Shown here piece after piece: positions 40,671-49,549 of a stretch of 64,000 nt of DNA. Each line of letters opens with the position of its first letter. The first letter of the stretch is position 1. A program made the position numbers and the translations under genes. The notes beneath the pieces were generated by a model. The model ran no database searches, was not told the DNA's origin, and was given only the letters and a program-made list of their open reading frames with translations. The DNA is from CAJMGO01 sp900557305 (lineage in GTDB: Bacteria > Bacillota_I > Bacilli_A > RF39 > UBA660): contig CAJMGO010000005.1 in NCBI GenBank assembly GCA_905212975.1, positions 28,940 through 92,939 of the forward strand, given 5' to 3'.

Positions 40671-42842
40671 CTATTCTGATTTTTCTTTATTGATATCTTT
40701 AATTCCATCTTTCAATGCTTCTTTTCTTGATAAATTTAATCTTCCTTTTTTATCATAACCTAGTGATTTTACTATTATTTCGTCTCCAACTTTAACAATA
40801 TCACTTGGTTTTTCAACCCTTGTATTATCTAAATGAGATACATGTACAAGCCCTTCGCATCCAGGCCAAAGTTCTACAAAGCATCCAAAATCTTCTACTT
40901 TTACAACTTTGCCTGTATATATTTTTCCGTCTTCTACGGTTTTAACTATATCTTTAATTCTATTTGCTGTATTTAGAATTACATCTTTATCCATATGGTA
41001 TATTGTAACTTTACCATCATCAGCTAAATCAACTTTTACTGCATTTACATCATTTACAGAAGATACATTACTGCATTCTAATATAATATTAGTAATAGTT
41101 TCTCCACCTCGACCTATAACATCTTTAATTTTATTAGGATCAATATCAAATGTCATTGTTTTAGGAGCATATTTAGATACTTCTTTTCTTGGCTCTTTTA
41201 TTTGAGCTTCCATTACATCTAAAATTTTCATTCTTGCAGTTTTTGCTTGTTCTAAAGCTTCTTTTAATATTTTTTTATTAATACCTTTTATTTTTATATC
41301 CATTTGGAGAGAACAAATACCTTTTCTTGTTCCTCCAACTTTAAAATCCATATCTCCTAAGTGATCTTCCATTCCTTGAATATCTGTTAATATTGTATAA
41401 TCTTTTTCATCTTTTGAAGTTATAAGTCCCATAGCAATACCTGCTACTGGTGCTTTAATTGGAACACCAGCTGCCATTAAACTCATGCACCCAGCACATA
41501 TAGTTGCTTGTGATGAACTACCATTAGATTCAAGTATTTCTGATACAACTCTAACAGTATAAGGAAATTCTTCTTCAGAAGGCATTACTTGTTTCAAACA
41601 TCTTTCTCCAAGAGCTCCATGCCCTATTTCACGTCTTCCAGGGCTACCATATCTTCCTGTTTCACCAACTGAAAAAGCCGGAAAATTATAATGTAACATA
41701 AAATGTTTTTCTGCTTCTAAACTAATACCATCAAGTACTTGATACTCGTTTAAAGCTCCAAGTGTTGTAACAGCTAGTGCTTGAGTTTCACCTCTTGTAA
41801 AAACAGCAGAACCATGTGCTCTTGGTAAAATATCTATTTTAGTTGATAAAGGTCTTATTTCATCCATAGCACGTCCATCTGATCTAGTTTTTTCGTTTAC
41901 AGTTATAGATCTAAAAATATCATATTCAATAGACTCAAGAACAAGTTTAACCTTAGTAATTAAAATATTTAGTTCATCTTCACTTAATGTATTATTCTCT
42001 TGCTTATATTTTTCAACAACTTCTTCTTTGACCTGATCTATTGCTCTATATTTTTCAAGTTTTTCTTTTATTCTCATTGCTTTATCAAGCTTGTCAGAAG
42101 CAAGTTTAATTATATCTTCACGCATAGAATCTTCAATAATTAAATGCTCATATTCCATTTTCTTTACACCAACTTGAGCAATAATTTCCTCTTGAAATTC
42201 ACATAACTCCTTAACTGCTTCATGTCCAAACATTAATGCATCAAGCATATCTTCTTCAGATACTTCTTTTGCACCTGCTTCAACCATATTAATTGCATAT
42301 TTAGTTCCAGCAACTGTTAAATCAATATCAGATATCTCTAGTTCACTTGGTGTTGGATTTATAATAAACTTACCATCAATTCTACCTACTTTAACACCTG
42401 CAATAGGACCGTCAAAAGGTATTTTAGATATACATGTTGAAAGTGATGATCCAAACATTGCTGTAAGTTCAGGCGAATAATCATTATCTACTGATAATAC
42501 TGTATTTACTACTTGAACCTCATTTCTAAAATCATCTGGAAACATAGGCCTCATTGGTCTATCAATCATACGTGCTGCTAATGTTGCTGCATCAGTAGGT
42601 CTACCTTCTCTTTTAATAAATCCACCTGGTATCTTTCCAACAGAATATAATTTTTCCTGATATAGTACCATTAATGGAAAAAAGTCAGATAGTATATTTG
42701 CATTATCTGATACAACACAAGTTGATAAAATCACTGTATCTCCATATCTTACAAGTACAGAACCATGTGCTTGTTTTGCATATTCTCCATGTTCTATTAC
42801 TAATTTTCTTCCTCTAAAATCTTTTTCAAATATTTTTTTCAT
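40671..42842 (-). CDS. pnp: Polyribonucleotide nucleotidyltransferase (PNPase)
   Basis: A 723-aa 3'-5' phosphorolytic exonuclease. Two RNase PH domains (HGSVLVRYGDTVILSTCVVS, GRREIGHGALGERCLKQVMP), a helical linker, a KH domain (KIKDVIGRGGETITNIIL) and an S1 domain (GKVVKVEDFGCFVELWPGCE) occur in the usual order. It degrades mRNA and works with the degradosome. It follows rpsO with one small ORF between, close to the classic rpsO-pnp order. Confidence 0.97.
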   Translation of the reverse strand: MKKIFEKDFRGRKLVIEHGEYAKQAHGSVLVRYGDTVILSTCVVSDNANILSDFFPLMVLYQEKLYSVGKIPGGFIKREGRPTDAATLAARMIDRPMRPMFPDDFRNEVQVVNTVLSVDNDYSPELTAMFGSSLSTCISKIPFDGPIAGVKVGRIDGKFIINPTPSELEISDIDLTVAGTKYAINMVEAGAKEVSEEDMLDALMFGHEAVKELCEFQEEIIAQVGVKKMEYEHLIIEDSMREDIIKLASDKLDKAMRIKEKLEKYRAIDQVKEEVVEKYKQENNTLSEDELNILITKVKLVLESIEYDIFRSITVNEKTRSDGRAMDEIRPLSTKIDILPRAHGSAVFTRGETQALAVTTLGALNEYQVLDGISLEAEKHFMLHYNFPAFSVGETGRYGSPGRREIGHGALGERCLKQVMPSEEEFPYTVRVVSEILESNGSSSQATICAGCMSLMAAGVPIKAPVAGIAMGLITSKDEKDYTILTDIQGMEDHLGDMDFKVGGTRKGICSLQMDIKIKGINKKILKEALEQAKTARMKILDVMEAQIKEPRKEVSKYAPKTMTFDIDPNKIKDVIGRGGETITNIILECSNVSSVNDVNAVKVDLADDGKVTIYHMDKDVILNTANRIKDIVKTVEDGKIYTGKVVKVEDFGCFVELWPGCEGLVHVSHLDNTRVEKPSDIVKVGDEIIVKSLGYDKKGRLNLSRKEALKDGIKDINKEKSE

Positions 42843-42852
42843 TATTTTCCTC

Positions 42853-43191
42853 CTATCCTATTCTTTTTTTAATTCTATCCATATTTTTGCTTAGTTTATA
42901 TATTTGAAGAACTTTCTTTTTACTCATATATTTTCTTTCTACAATATCTTCAAATGAAATCAATTCATATTTTTTATCTCTAAATTTACCACCAATTTCG
43001 ACATTTTCATTTGAAGTGTATTTTTCATTTGTTTCTAAATCTTCATAGATAGAATTTTTTCCACCTTTAATTTTAAATAATAAAGCTATTTTATATAACT
43101 TAATATCTCTTACTGTATCAGAACAAACTTCATCTATATATTTATTAGTAACAATTGAAATCCCACCTAAATAAATATTTTCTAACTTCAT
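42853..43191 (-). CDS. Hypothetical 112-aa protein between rpsO and pnp
   Basis: A small soluble protein starting at ATG 43191 after a GGGGGAA site; the 11 upstream codons are rejected. Visible segments are NIYLGGISIVTNKYIDEVCS, LYKIALLFKIKGGKNSIYED and a basic C-terminal helix (ERKYMSKKKVLQIYKLSKNM). No family is recognised. It lies 10 bp upstream of pnp and after rpsO's terminator-like hairpin, so expression may be tied to PNPase. RNA binding is possible from the basic tail but not shown. Confidence 0.55.
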   Translation of the reverse strand: MKLENIYLGGISIVTNKYIDEVCSDTVRDIKLYKIALLFKIKGGKNSIYEDLETNEKYTSNENVEIGGKFRDKKYELISFEDIVERKYMSKKKVLQIYKLSKNMDRIKKRIG

Positions 43192-43211
43192 ATTATTCCC
43201 CCTAAAATATA

Positions 43212-43238
43212 AAAATAAAGACACTTAAAATAAGTGCC
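43212..43238 (-). terminator. Weak terminator or attenuator after rpsO
   Basis: Stem GGCACTTA/TAAGTGTC with a short loop, followed by a T-rich stretch on the minus strand, between rpsO and the next gene. Confidence 0.5.
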
Positions 43239-43245
43239 TACTGAA

Positions 43246-43515
43246 TTATTTTCTAAGTCCTAATGAATTAATCAAATCTCTGTAACGATTAATATCAAGA
43301 TTACGAAGATAATTTTTCATACCATTTCTTCTACCAACTTTTTCTAATAATCCACGTCTTGAATGATTATCTTGAGGATGTTGTTTTAAATGTTCAGTTA
43401 AATTATTTATTTCCTCAGTTAGTAAAGCTATTTGAATTTCTGGAGAACCAGTATCTCCTTCATGTCTAGCATATTTTTTTACAATTTCTTCTTTTTTTAA
43501 CTTTGTTAAAGCCAT
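43246..43515 (-). CDS. rpsO: 30S ribosomal protein S15
   Basis: An 89-aa S15 with the canonical helices KKEEIVKKYARHEGDTGSPE, EINNLTEHLKQHPQDNHSRR and GRRNGMKNYLRNLDINRYRD. S15 nucleates platform assembly on 16S rRNA. The strong AGGAGA site and a promoter about 83 bp upstream leave a leader that could mediate S15 autoregulation. Confidence 0.97.
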   Translation of the reverse strand: MALTKLKKEEIVKKYARHEGDTGSPEIQIALLTEEINNLTEHLKQHPQDNHSRRGLLEKVGRRNGMKNYLRNLDINRYRDLINSLGLRK

Positions 43516-43597
43516 AATATTTCTCCTTTCATGTAATACGCTTATTTCTTAGAAAAAAAACGGAGATTTTTTAATCCAAGATATAAGTATCACTAAT

Positions 43598-43626
43598 AAT
43601 ATACACTAATAAACATAAATATGCAA
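43598..43626 (-). promoter_or_regulatory. Predicted promoter of rpsO
   Basis: Minus-strand TTGCAT, 17-bp spacer, TATATT. Confidence 0.55.
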
Positions 43627-43632
43627 GTGTTT

Positions 43633-44838
43633 TTAATTAAATTTAAACATAACCCATTCAGGTTTAATTATAAGTAAAAATCCAAGTATTAACATTATAA
43701 TACCACCTATTAAATTAGAATACTTATTAAATCTATTTGAAAGACCTGTAAGTTTAAAAGTAAACATTGCTGCTACAAAAACTATTAAATCATCCATCAT
43801 GTAAAATACAATATAAAGTAATATATATAATATTTTTTTAAATCCTATAATATTATTAATAGCAAGTATTTCAGAATATACAACTGGAAATCCAAGTGAA
43901 CAAGAAAGTTCAATTAAATTTACAGATATAGCAAGAGATGCTACAGAAAAAATTGCTATAAATATATTTTTTTCATTAATAAATTTATTTATCTTTTTAC
44001 TCAATTTTTTTCTTTTTTTAGAATTTGTAACACTACATCCAACATTTTTTGAAAATAGAAATTTTTTTAAGTTTAACACACCAGCTATAATAGCAACTAA
44101 TGCAATTAAAATTCTAATAATTTTTATAGAAGTCAATGATAATACAAAATTTATCCCAATCATAGATAAAAAGTAAACAAATCCAGAAAAGAACAAAAAC
44201 GTAAATCCTAAAATCCACATTTTATGCCTATCTTTTAAACCTATTAAAATATTTATTAAAAATATAAGAACCCACATAGCGCAAGGATTAAAACCATCAA
44301 TAAAGCCTAAAATAATAGCTATTATTGGAAGAAAAGTTTTCTTTATGTTTACATTTCCAAGTAGTGGTATATCTTTATAATTATCATCATTAATAGAAGA
44401 TGAATTATTTTTATCAATATCATTTAATTCATCAATAGTTAAATAATTCCCTTTTTTTAATACACTATCAACAATATCTGGACAATCATTTTCTAAACAA
44501 GCTTCAATTAATTTCTCAATACTAGATTTACTGTACTCACTGTAACCAACTATTCTATTTTTACCTATTACAGTATATGGAATATAAGAATTGTCATCCC
44601 CTAATGTTTTCTTTACATCTCTTAACAATTTATTATTGTCTAAATTATTTTCAACCTCATATTTAATTATTTCTAGGTTAGGATATTTATCTTCTATAGA
44701 ATTTAAATATTCTATTTCAGCTTTACAATGAGGACATGTTTCCCTATGAAACAAATATAATCTTGCTTTTTGTGCAAAAACACTATTTGGAATAAAAAGG
44801 AGAGCTAATATAATTATAAAATAAAATATTTTTTTCAT
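43633..44838 (-). CDS. CcdA-like thiol transporter with N-terminal glutaredoxin domain
   Basis: A 401-aa protein: a signal or TM segment (1-22), a glutaredoxin-like domain (RETCPHCKAEIEYL, cis-Pro in SYIPYTVIG) facing out, a linker, and about six TM helices of the CcdA/DsbD core with its two Cys in GFNPCAMWV and ELSCSLGFP. CcdA proteins move electrons from cytoplasmic thioredoxin to outside thiol proteins. The fused redox domain would receive them. Translation is coupled to the upstream thioredoxin-like gene (ATGA overlap). It could serve the thioredoxin-fold lipoprotein at 18.8 kb and Cys-rich surface proteins (inference). Confidence 0.85.
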   Translation of the reverse strand: MKKIFYFIIILALLFIPNSVFAQKARLYLFHRETCPHCKAEIEYLNSIEDKYPNLEIIKYEVENNLDNNKLLRDVKKTLGDDNSYIPYTVIGKNRIVGYSEYSKSSIEKLIEACLENDCPDIVDSVLKKGNYLTIDELNDIDKNNSSSINDDNYKDIPLLGNVNIKKTFLPIIAIILGFIDGFNPCAMWVLIFLINILIGLKDRHKMWILGFTFLFFSGFVYFLSMIGINFVLSLTSIKIIRILIALVAIIAGVLNLKKFLFSKNVGCSVTNSKKRKKLSKKINKFINEKNIFIAIFSVASLAISVNLIELSCSLGFPVVYSEILAINNIIGFKKILYILLYIVFYMMDDLIVFVAAMFTFKLTGLSNRFNKYSNLIGGIIMLILGFLLIIKPEWVMFKFN

Positions 44839-45104
44839 TTATTTAAATATTTAGAAAGTTCCCTTATAAGTTTTTTCTTAGGCACCTCTCCAACAAGTCT
44901 AGTCTTCTCTTTTCCATAGTCATCAAAAACTATATGAACAGGAAGAATATCTCCAACATTTAATTCTTTGACTTCTTTCGCGTCTTCATCATAATCTAAT
45001 TCTTTATATTGATTATTTGGATACATTGCTTGTAAATCTTTCCAACTTTTATATGTAACTATACAACTAGAACACCATATAGCGTTGACTCTAATTACTT
45101 CCAT
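44835..45104 (-). CDS. Small thioredoxin-like protein
   Basis: An 89-aa minimal thioredoxin fold with the pair CSSC in NAIWCSSCIVTYKSW and a cis-Pro in GDILPVHIVF. Usual thioredoxins are about 105 aa with WCGPC. The start at 45104 uses a GGGGTGA site; the GTG at 45113 is inside that site. It overlaps the cysteine desulfurase end by 14 bp and the CcdA-like start by 4 bp, so all three are one operon. It is the likely cytoplasmic electron donor for the CcdA-like protein. Confidence 0.78.
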   Translation of the reverse strand: MEVIRVNAIWCSSCIVTYKSWKDLQAMYPNNQYKELDYDEDAKEVKELNVGDILPVHIVFDDYGKEKTRLVGEVPKKKLIRELSKYLNK

Positions 45105-46227
45105 ATTTTTCACCCCTTATCATAAGTTTTTTATAACATCTATCAAATGATTTTAAAAACAATTCAATTTCTTTTTCAGTTGTTTTAGTTGAAATACTAA
45201 TTCTAATACTGTAAGATGCTTTATTTTTATCTTTAGTAACCTCAAGTACAGATCTACTTATAGGATTTGAAGAAGAACAAGCACTTTGTGTTGAAATATA
45301 TATTTCATCTTCCTCAAATGAATGCTGCATTGTTTCAGGTTTTATTCCTATTACACTAATATTTAAAATTTGGGGTATACAAAATTTATTACTATTAATA
45401 CTTACATTTTCGTAATATGAAATTCTTTCCCTTATTATACTATTTAACTTCATGACATAATCATTATTCATTTCATTTAAAGCTAGTCTTAATGCTTTAG
45501 ACAAAGAAACTATTAATGGAAGCGCTGGTGTACCACTTCTATATATAGTAGTAGATTTTCCACCATGTATTAAAGGAACAAGATCGATTTTTTCTTTTTT
45601 TATTAAAACACCAATCCCTTTCAAGCCATAAAATTTATGTGCAGAAAAACTAACTAAATCAACATTTTTTAAAGAAATATTCTTTTTTCCGATACTTTGA
45701 GTCATATCACAGTGAAAAAAGCAATTATAATTTTTTAAAAGCTCACCTATTTTTTCGATATCTTGACAAATACCTGTTTCACTACTTACAGAACATATAC
45801 TAACTAAAATTGTATCATCTCTAATTAAACTTTTTAAATCATCCATATCAACTAAACCATATCTATCGGTTTTAACAAAATCTATTTCAAATCCTAAATG
45901 TTGTAAATATGAAAGAGGCCCATATATTGATGAATGTTCTAAATTAGTGGTTATTATATGCTTTCCTCTATTTTGATATTTTAAAGCAATCCCTTTTATA
46001 GCCAAATTATTTGATTCACTTGAACCACTAGTATAAATTATTTCTTCTTTTTTTACACCAAGTAAATTAGCAATTTGATCAGTTGCTTCATCACATAGTT
46101 TTTTAGCCTCTACGCCTAATTTATGAAGAGAATTTGGGTTACCTGGGAAATCCATACATACCTTTGAAAAAGTATCAAGTACTCTTTTATCAACTGGAGT
46201 AGTTGCGCTATAATCTAAATATACCAT
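45091..46227 (-). CDS. IscS/NifS-type cysteine desulfurase
   Basis: A 378-aa group I PLP desulfurase. Signatures are YLDYSATTPVDKRV, the PLP lysine in SFSAHKFYGLKGIG, and the active-site loop STQSACSSSNPISRSV. It is separate from the SufS-type enzyme at 33 kb. The lack of an IscU partner and the place with thiol-redox genes suggest a role in tRNA thiolation or sulfur relay (partner thiI/mnmA not seen). Start ATG after AAAGGTGAT. Confidence 0.88.
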   Translation of the reverse strand: MVYLDYSATTPVDKRVLDTFSKVCMDFPGNPNSLHKLGVEAKKLCDEATDQIANLLGVKKEEIIYTSGSSESNNLAIKGIALKYQNRGKHIITTNLEHSSIYGPLSYLQHLGFEIDFVKTDRYGLVDMDDLKSLIRDDTILVSICSVSSETGICQDIEKIGELLKNYNCFFHCDMTQSIGKKNISLKNVDLVSFSAHKFYGLKGIGVLIKKEKIDLVPLIHGGKSTTIYRSGTPALPLIVSLSKALRLALNEMNNDYVMKLNSIIRERISYYENVSINSNKFCIPQILNISVIGIKPETMQHSFEEDEIYISTQSACSSSNPISRSVLEVTKDKNKASYSIRISISTKTTEKEIELFLKSFDRCYKKLMIRGEKYGSN

Positions 46228-46250
46228 AAAATCACCTTTTAAATTATAAC

Positions 46251-46278
46251 AAAAAAATGCTTATTATAAAAGCATTTT
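46251..46278 (-). terminator. Terminator at the end of truB
   Basis: Stem AAAATGCTT/AAGCATTTT with a T run on the minus strand, overlapping the last truB codons. Confidence 0.7.
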
Positions 46279-47130
46279 CCATGGTTTAATTAACTTTTTG
46301 TCTTTTTCATATTTTTTATATATAGATATATACTCACCATTATATCTAAATACAATAATATCTTTATTATATATATTTTCAAGTATTTTACCATTTTTTA
46401 TATCATTATAGAGATTACTATTAATATCTACAATAAAATAATCTTTAAAAACAGTGTCTAAATCTACAAATTTAAAATTATTATTTTTAATATCTGAAAT
46501 TTTATAGCAATTTTCTATATTAAAGTTTCCTTGTTCAATTCTTCTTAATTCTTTCATAACGCCAATAGTATTAAGTGATGAAGCAATATCATTTATAAGA
46601 CTTCTTATATATGTTCCTTTACTTACATTACACCTAATAGAAAATAAAGTTTTATTATTTTCATACTTAATATCTGAAATAAGACTAATTTTAGAAATAT
46701 TAACACTTCTTTTTGGAAGTTCTATCGTTTTGTTTTCACGGGCATATTCATATAATTTTTTTCCATTTATTTTTACAGCAGAATAGATTGGAACTTCTTG
46801 ATCATAAACTCCTTCAAACTTTTTTAAAGCTAATAAAATATCAGACAAAGAGATATTAGAACATTTTTCTTCTAATACTTTTCCTGTTATATCTAATGTA
46901 TCAGTTTTAATTCCAAGAACAATACTTGCTTCATATGTTTTATTATAGCTTGTAAGCATTTCAACTAATTTTGTATACTTTCCAACACATAATACCATAA
47001 CACCTGTAGCTAAAGGATCTAAAGTCCCTGTGTGTCCTATTTTTTTGGTACCAAGACTTTTTCCAACTATATTTACAACATCCCTACTAGTTAAACCACT
47101 AGGTTTATCTATTAGTAATATTCCATTCAT
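46264..47130 (-). CDS. truB: tRNA pseudouridine(55) synthase
   Basis: A 288-aa TruB making pseudouridine 55 in the T loop. Signatures are GILLIDKPSGLTSRDVV, the catalytic Asp in GHTGTLDPLATGVM, YSAVKINGKKLYEYAR and RCNVSKGTYIRSLINDIA. The C-terminal domain (EYISIYKKYEKDKKLIKPWK) is shorter than in E. coli but usual for low-GC bacteria. Start ATG with an AGGTG site; it overlaps the acyltransferase gene by 26 bp. Confidence 0.95.
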   Translation of the reverse strand: MNGILLIDKPSGLTSRDVVNIVGKSLGTKKIGHTGTLDPLATGVMVLCVGKYTKLVEMLTSYNKTYEASIVLGIKTDTLDITGKVLEEKCSNISLSDILLALKKFEGVYDQEVPIYSAVKINGKKLYEYARENKTIELPKRSVNISKISLISDIKYENNKTLFSIRCNVSKGTYIRSLINDIASSLNTIGVMKELRRIEQGNFNIENCYKISDIKNNNFKFVDLDTVFKDYFIVDINSNLYNDIKNGKILENIYNKDIIVFRYNGEYISIYKKYEKDKKLIKPWKMLL

Positions 47131-48199
47131 ATAAACACCTCTTTAATTTCCTATATACTTTTTTTGCCATATTTATTATAATATCAAGAATATAGCTACT
47201 AATTAATGTTAAAGAAAAAACTATAATCGTTGTTAATAGCAAAAATAATATAGGCCTTTTAGAAAAATAGCTTTGTAATACATTATATCTTAGTACTAAA
47301 TTTAAAAAGATTATATGTAAATAGTAAATTTTTAAAGTCAAATTAGATACTTTTAAAACAAAATTGTTTTTTTTCAAAGAAAGCTTCATAAAAAACATAA
47401 AAAATGAAATCGCTGCTAAAAATATGAAAATAAAATTATATGAAAATGAATATGCATATATCAAATTTGAACAATTTTCTTTTTCAATATAATTATAGCA
47501 AATAATAGATAAACCAATCATAAAAAAATAAATTAATAGAAAATAAAATTTGTTTATTCTTATATTTTTTATATTCTCTTTAAAAAGATAACCTATTAAA
47601 AAATAAAGTAAAAAATATCCTATGTTAACCGAAAATATACTCAAAAATTTTATTTTAAAAATATTATAAATACTTGGAAATATTATTTCTGTAATAAATA
47701 ATAAAATAATTAAAAATTTTAAAATATTTTTCTTTTTTACTATAACTTTTAATAAAGGATATAGTAAATATAATACTAATAATTCATATAAATACCATAA
47801 ATGATATGAACGACTCTCTATAACTGGTGTTGAAATAAAAATTTTATATAAAGTATTGAATGAAAAATTTAAACTTTTTAAATTCTCTAATAGTGACATT
47901 TTTCCTTCAAAAAAAGGACTAAAAATTTCAAGTAATATTGATACAATAATAATTGGAATAATAATTCTATAAATATTTTTAATCCATAATTTTTTTATAT
48001 TCACATTTTTATTAAAAGTATATCCGGTAATTAAAATAAATATAGGAATAAATACTTTAAAAAAAGATAATAAAATCAATTGAAATGTAATATCTCCTAT
48101 AAATGACGTAGTGATGTTATATCCAACTGTATGAATTAATACAACTGAAATGCAGCCAATTATTCTTAAAACCTCGATGTTTATATTTTTACTATTCAC
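47105..48199 (-). CDS. Membrane acyltransferase (acyltransferase-3 family)
   Basis: A protein of about 364 aa with ten TM helices. The family hallmark is at the start (NIEVLRIIGCISVVLIHT, with the catalytic His), followed by FIPIFILITGYTF, SRSYHLWYLYELLVLYLLYP and the C-terminal YYLHIIFL. Such proteins O-acetylate or succinylate surface polysaccharides or peptidoglycan. The start is unclear: the frame opens with TTG at 48214, but GTG at 48199 gives the family-typical MNSKNINIEVLR. The start lies in the end of obg; no strong ribosome site is seen. Confidence 0.82.
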   Translation of the reverse strand: MNSKNINIEVLRIIGCISVVLIHTVGYNITTSFIGDITFQLILLSFFKVFIPIFILITGYTFNKNVNIKKLWIKNIYRIIIPIIIVSILLEIFSPFFEGKMSLLENLKSLNFSFNTLYKIFISTPVIESRSYHLWYLYELLVLYLLYPLLKVIVKKKNILKFLIILLFITEIIFPSIYNIFKIKFLSIFSVNIGYFLLYFLIGYLFKENIKNIRINKFYFLLIYFFMIGLSIICYNYIEKENCSNLIYAYSFSYNFIFIFLAAISFFMFFMKLSLKKNNFVLKVSNLTLKIYYLHIIFLNLVLRYNVLQSYFSKRPILFLLLTTIIVFSLTLISSYILDIIINMAKKVYRKLKRCLYEWNITNR

Positions 48200-49466
48200 T
48201 GTACTCAAATTCAAAATCCAATATTCTTATATTATCTCCGTCTTTAGCGCCAAGTTCTCTTAATTTATCATCTATTCCCATTTTTCTTAATTTACGAGCA
48301 AATCTAAGAGCTGATTCATTTGTATTGAATTTAGTCATATGAAGCAATTTTTCAACTTCATCTCCACGTATTACCCATTCATTTCCTTCATGCGTTATTG
48401 TAAATGGTTGTTCACTTTTAAATTTATAAAGGACATGACTCATTATTTTTTCTTCTTCATATAAAGGCTTTTTTTCAATATTATCAAGCATATTTCCAAT
48501 ATCATTTAAAACAGGATTTAATCCTTCCTTTGTTTGAGCAGATATAGAATATATTGGAATATTTTTAATATGTTTTTTGAACTCTTTTAAATTTTCATCA
48601 AATCCAGGCATATCCATTTTATTAGCAATTATAATTTGAGGTTTTTCAAGTATTTTATGATTAAAATTATTTAATTCCTTAATTATAGTATTATAATCAT
48701 CTATTGGATTTCTACCCTCTGCTGCTCCCATATCAATAACATGCGCTATAATTCTAGTTCTTTCTATATGTCTTAAAAATTTATCTCCAAGTCCTTCTCC
48801 TAAAGATGCACCTTCTATTAAACCAGGAAGATCAGCTACAACAAATGATTTACCATTTTGTGCTTTTACTACTCCTAAATTAGGACTTAATGTAGTAAAG
48901 TGATAAGCAGCAATTTTAGGTTTAGATGCAGAAATTTGTGATATAAGTGTTGATTTACCAACACTTGGCATACCAACAAGCCCAACATCAGCTAAAAGCT
49001 TTAATTCAACTTTAACCTTCACTACTTCACCTGGCTCACCATTTTCAGCAAAAGCAGGTGCTGGATTAGAACGAGTTGCAAAAGCAATATTACCTCTACC
49101 ACCTCTACCACCAAATGCTATAGTAACCTTATCATCTTTTTTTGTTAAATCTGCCATTACAAGTCCTGAATCTAAATCAGTAATAACTGTACCTTGTGGA
49201 ACTCGAATGATTACATCTTTAGCATTCTTTCCATTCATTCCTTTACCAAGACCATTACCACCTTTATCACCTTTTATAACTTTTTTATATTTTAAATCAA
49301 TTAGAGTATTAAGGCCTTCATCAACCTGAAAAATGATATCAGAGCCTTTTCCTCCTGATCCACCAAAAGGTCCACCCATCTCAACGAATTTTTCACGTCT
49401 AAAAGCCATGCATCCATCTCCACCAGATCCGGCACATAACTCCATAGTAACTTCATCTACAAACAC
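48192..49466 (-). CDS. obg: Obg GTPase
   Basis: A 424-aa ribosome-associated GTPase. It has the Gly-rich Obg fold (MFVDEVTMELCAGSGGDGCM, KGGKGSDIIFQ), the G domain (GMPSVGKSTLI, DLPGLIEGA, NKMD) and a C-terminal OCT domain (FTITHEGNEWVIRGDEVEKL). I place the start at GTG 49466, which gives the family-typical MFVDEV; the ATG at 49484 adds six residues and is the alternative. An AGTGAT site precedes the GTG. It acts in 50S assembly and stress control. Confidence 0.92.
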   Translation of the reverse strand: MFVDEVTMELCAGSGGDGCMAFRREKFVEMGGPFGGSGGKGSDIIFQVDEGLNTLIDLKYKKVIKGDKGGNGLGKGMNGKNAKDVIIRVPQGTVITDLDSGLVMADLTKKDDKVTIAFGGRGGRGNIAFATRSNPAPAFAENGEPGEVVKVKVELKLLADVGLVGMPSVGKSTLISQISASKPKIAAYHFTTLSPNLGVVKAQNGKSFVVADLPGLIEGASLGEGLGDKFLRHIERTRIIAHVIDMGAAEGRNPIDDYNTIIKELNNFNHKILEKPQIIIANKMDMPGFDENLKEFKKHIKNIPIYSISAQTKEGLNPVLNDIGNMLDNIEKKPLYEEEKIMSHVLYKFKSEQPFTITHEGNEWVIRGDEVEKLLHMTKFNTNESALRFARKLRKMGIDDKLRELGAKDGDNIRILDFEFEYSE

Positions 49467-49522
49467 AAAATCACTTCCCTTCATTAATTAGTATTATACA
49501 CTAATATTAAGTTTAAAACAAA

Positions 49523-49549
49523 TAAAAAAGAAAGTTAATCTTTCTTTTT
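49523..49549 (-). terminator. Terminator overlapping the end of lysS
   Basis: Stem AAAAAGAAAG/CTTTCTTTTT with a 5-nt loop and T run on the minus strand, across the lysS stop. Confidence 0.7.
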
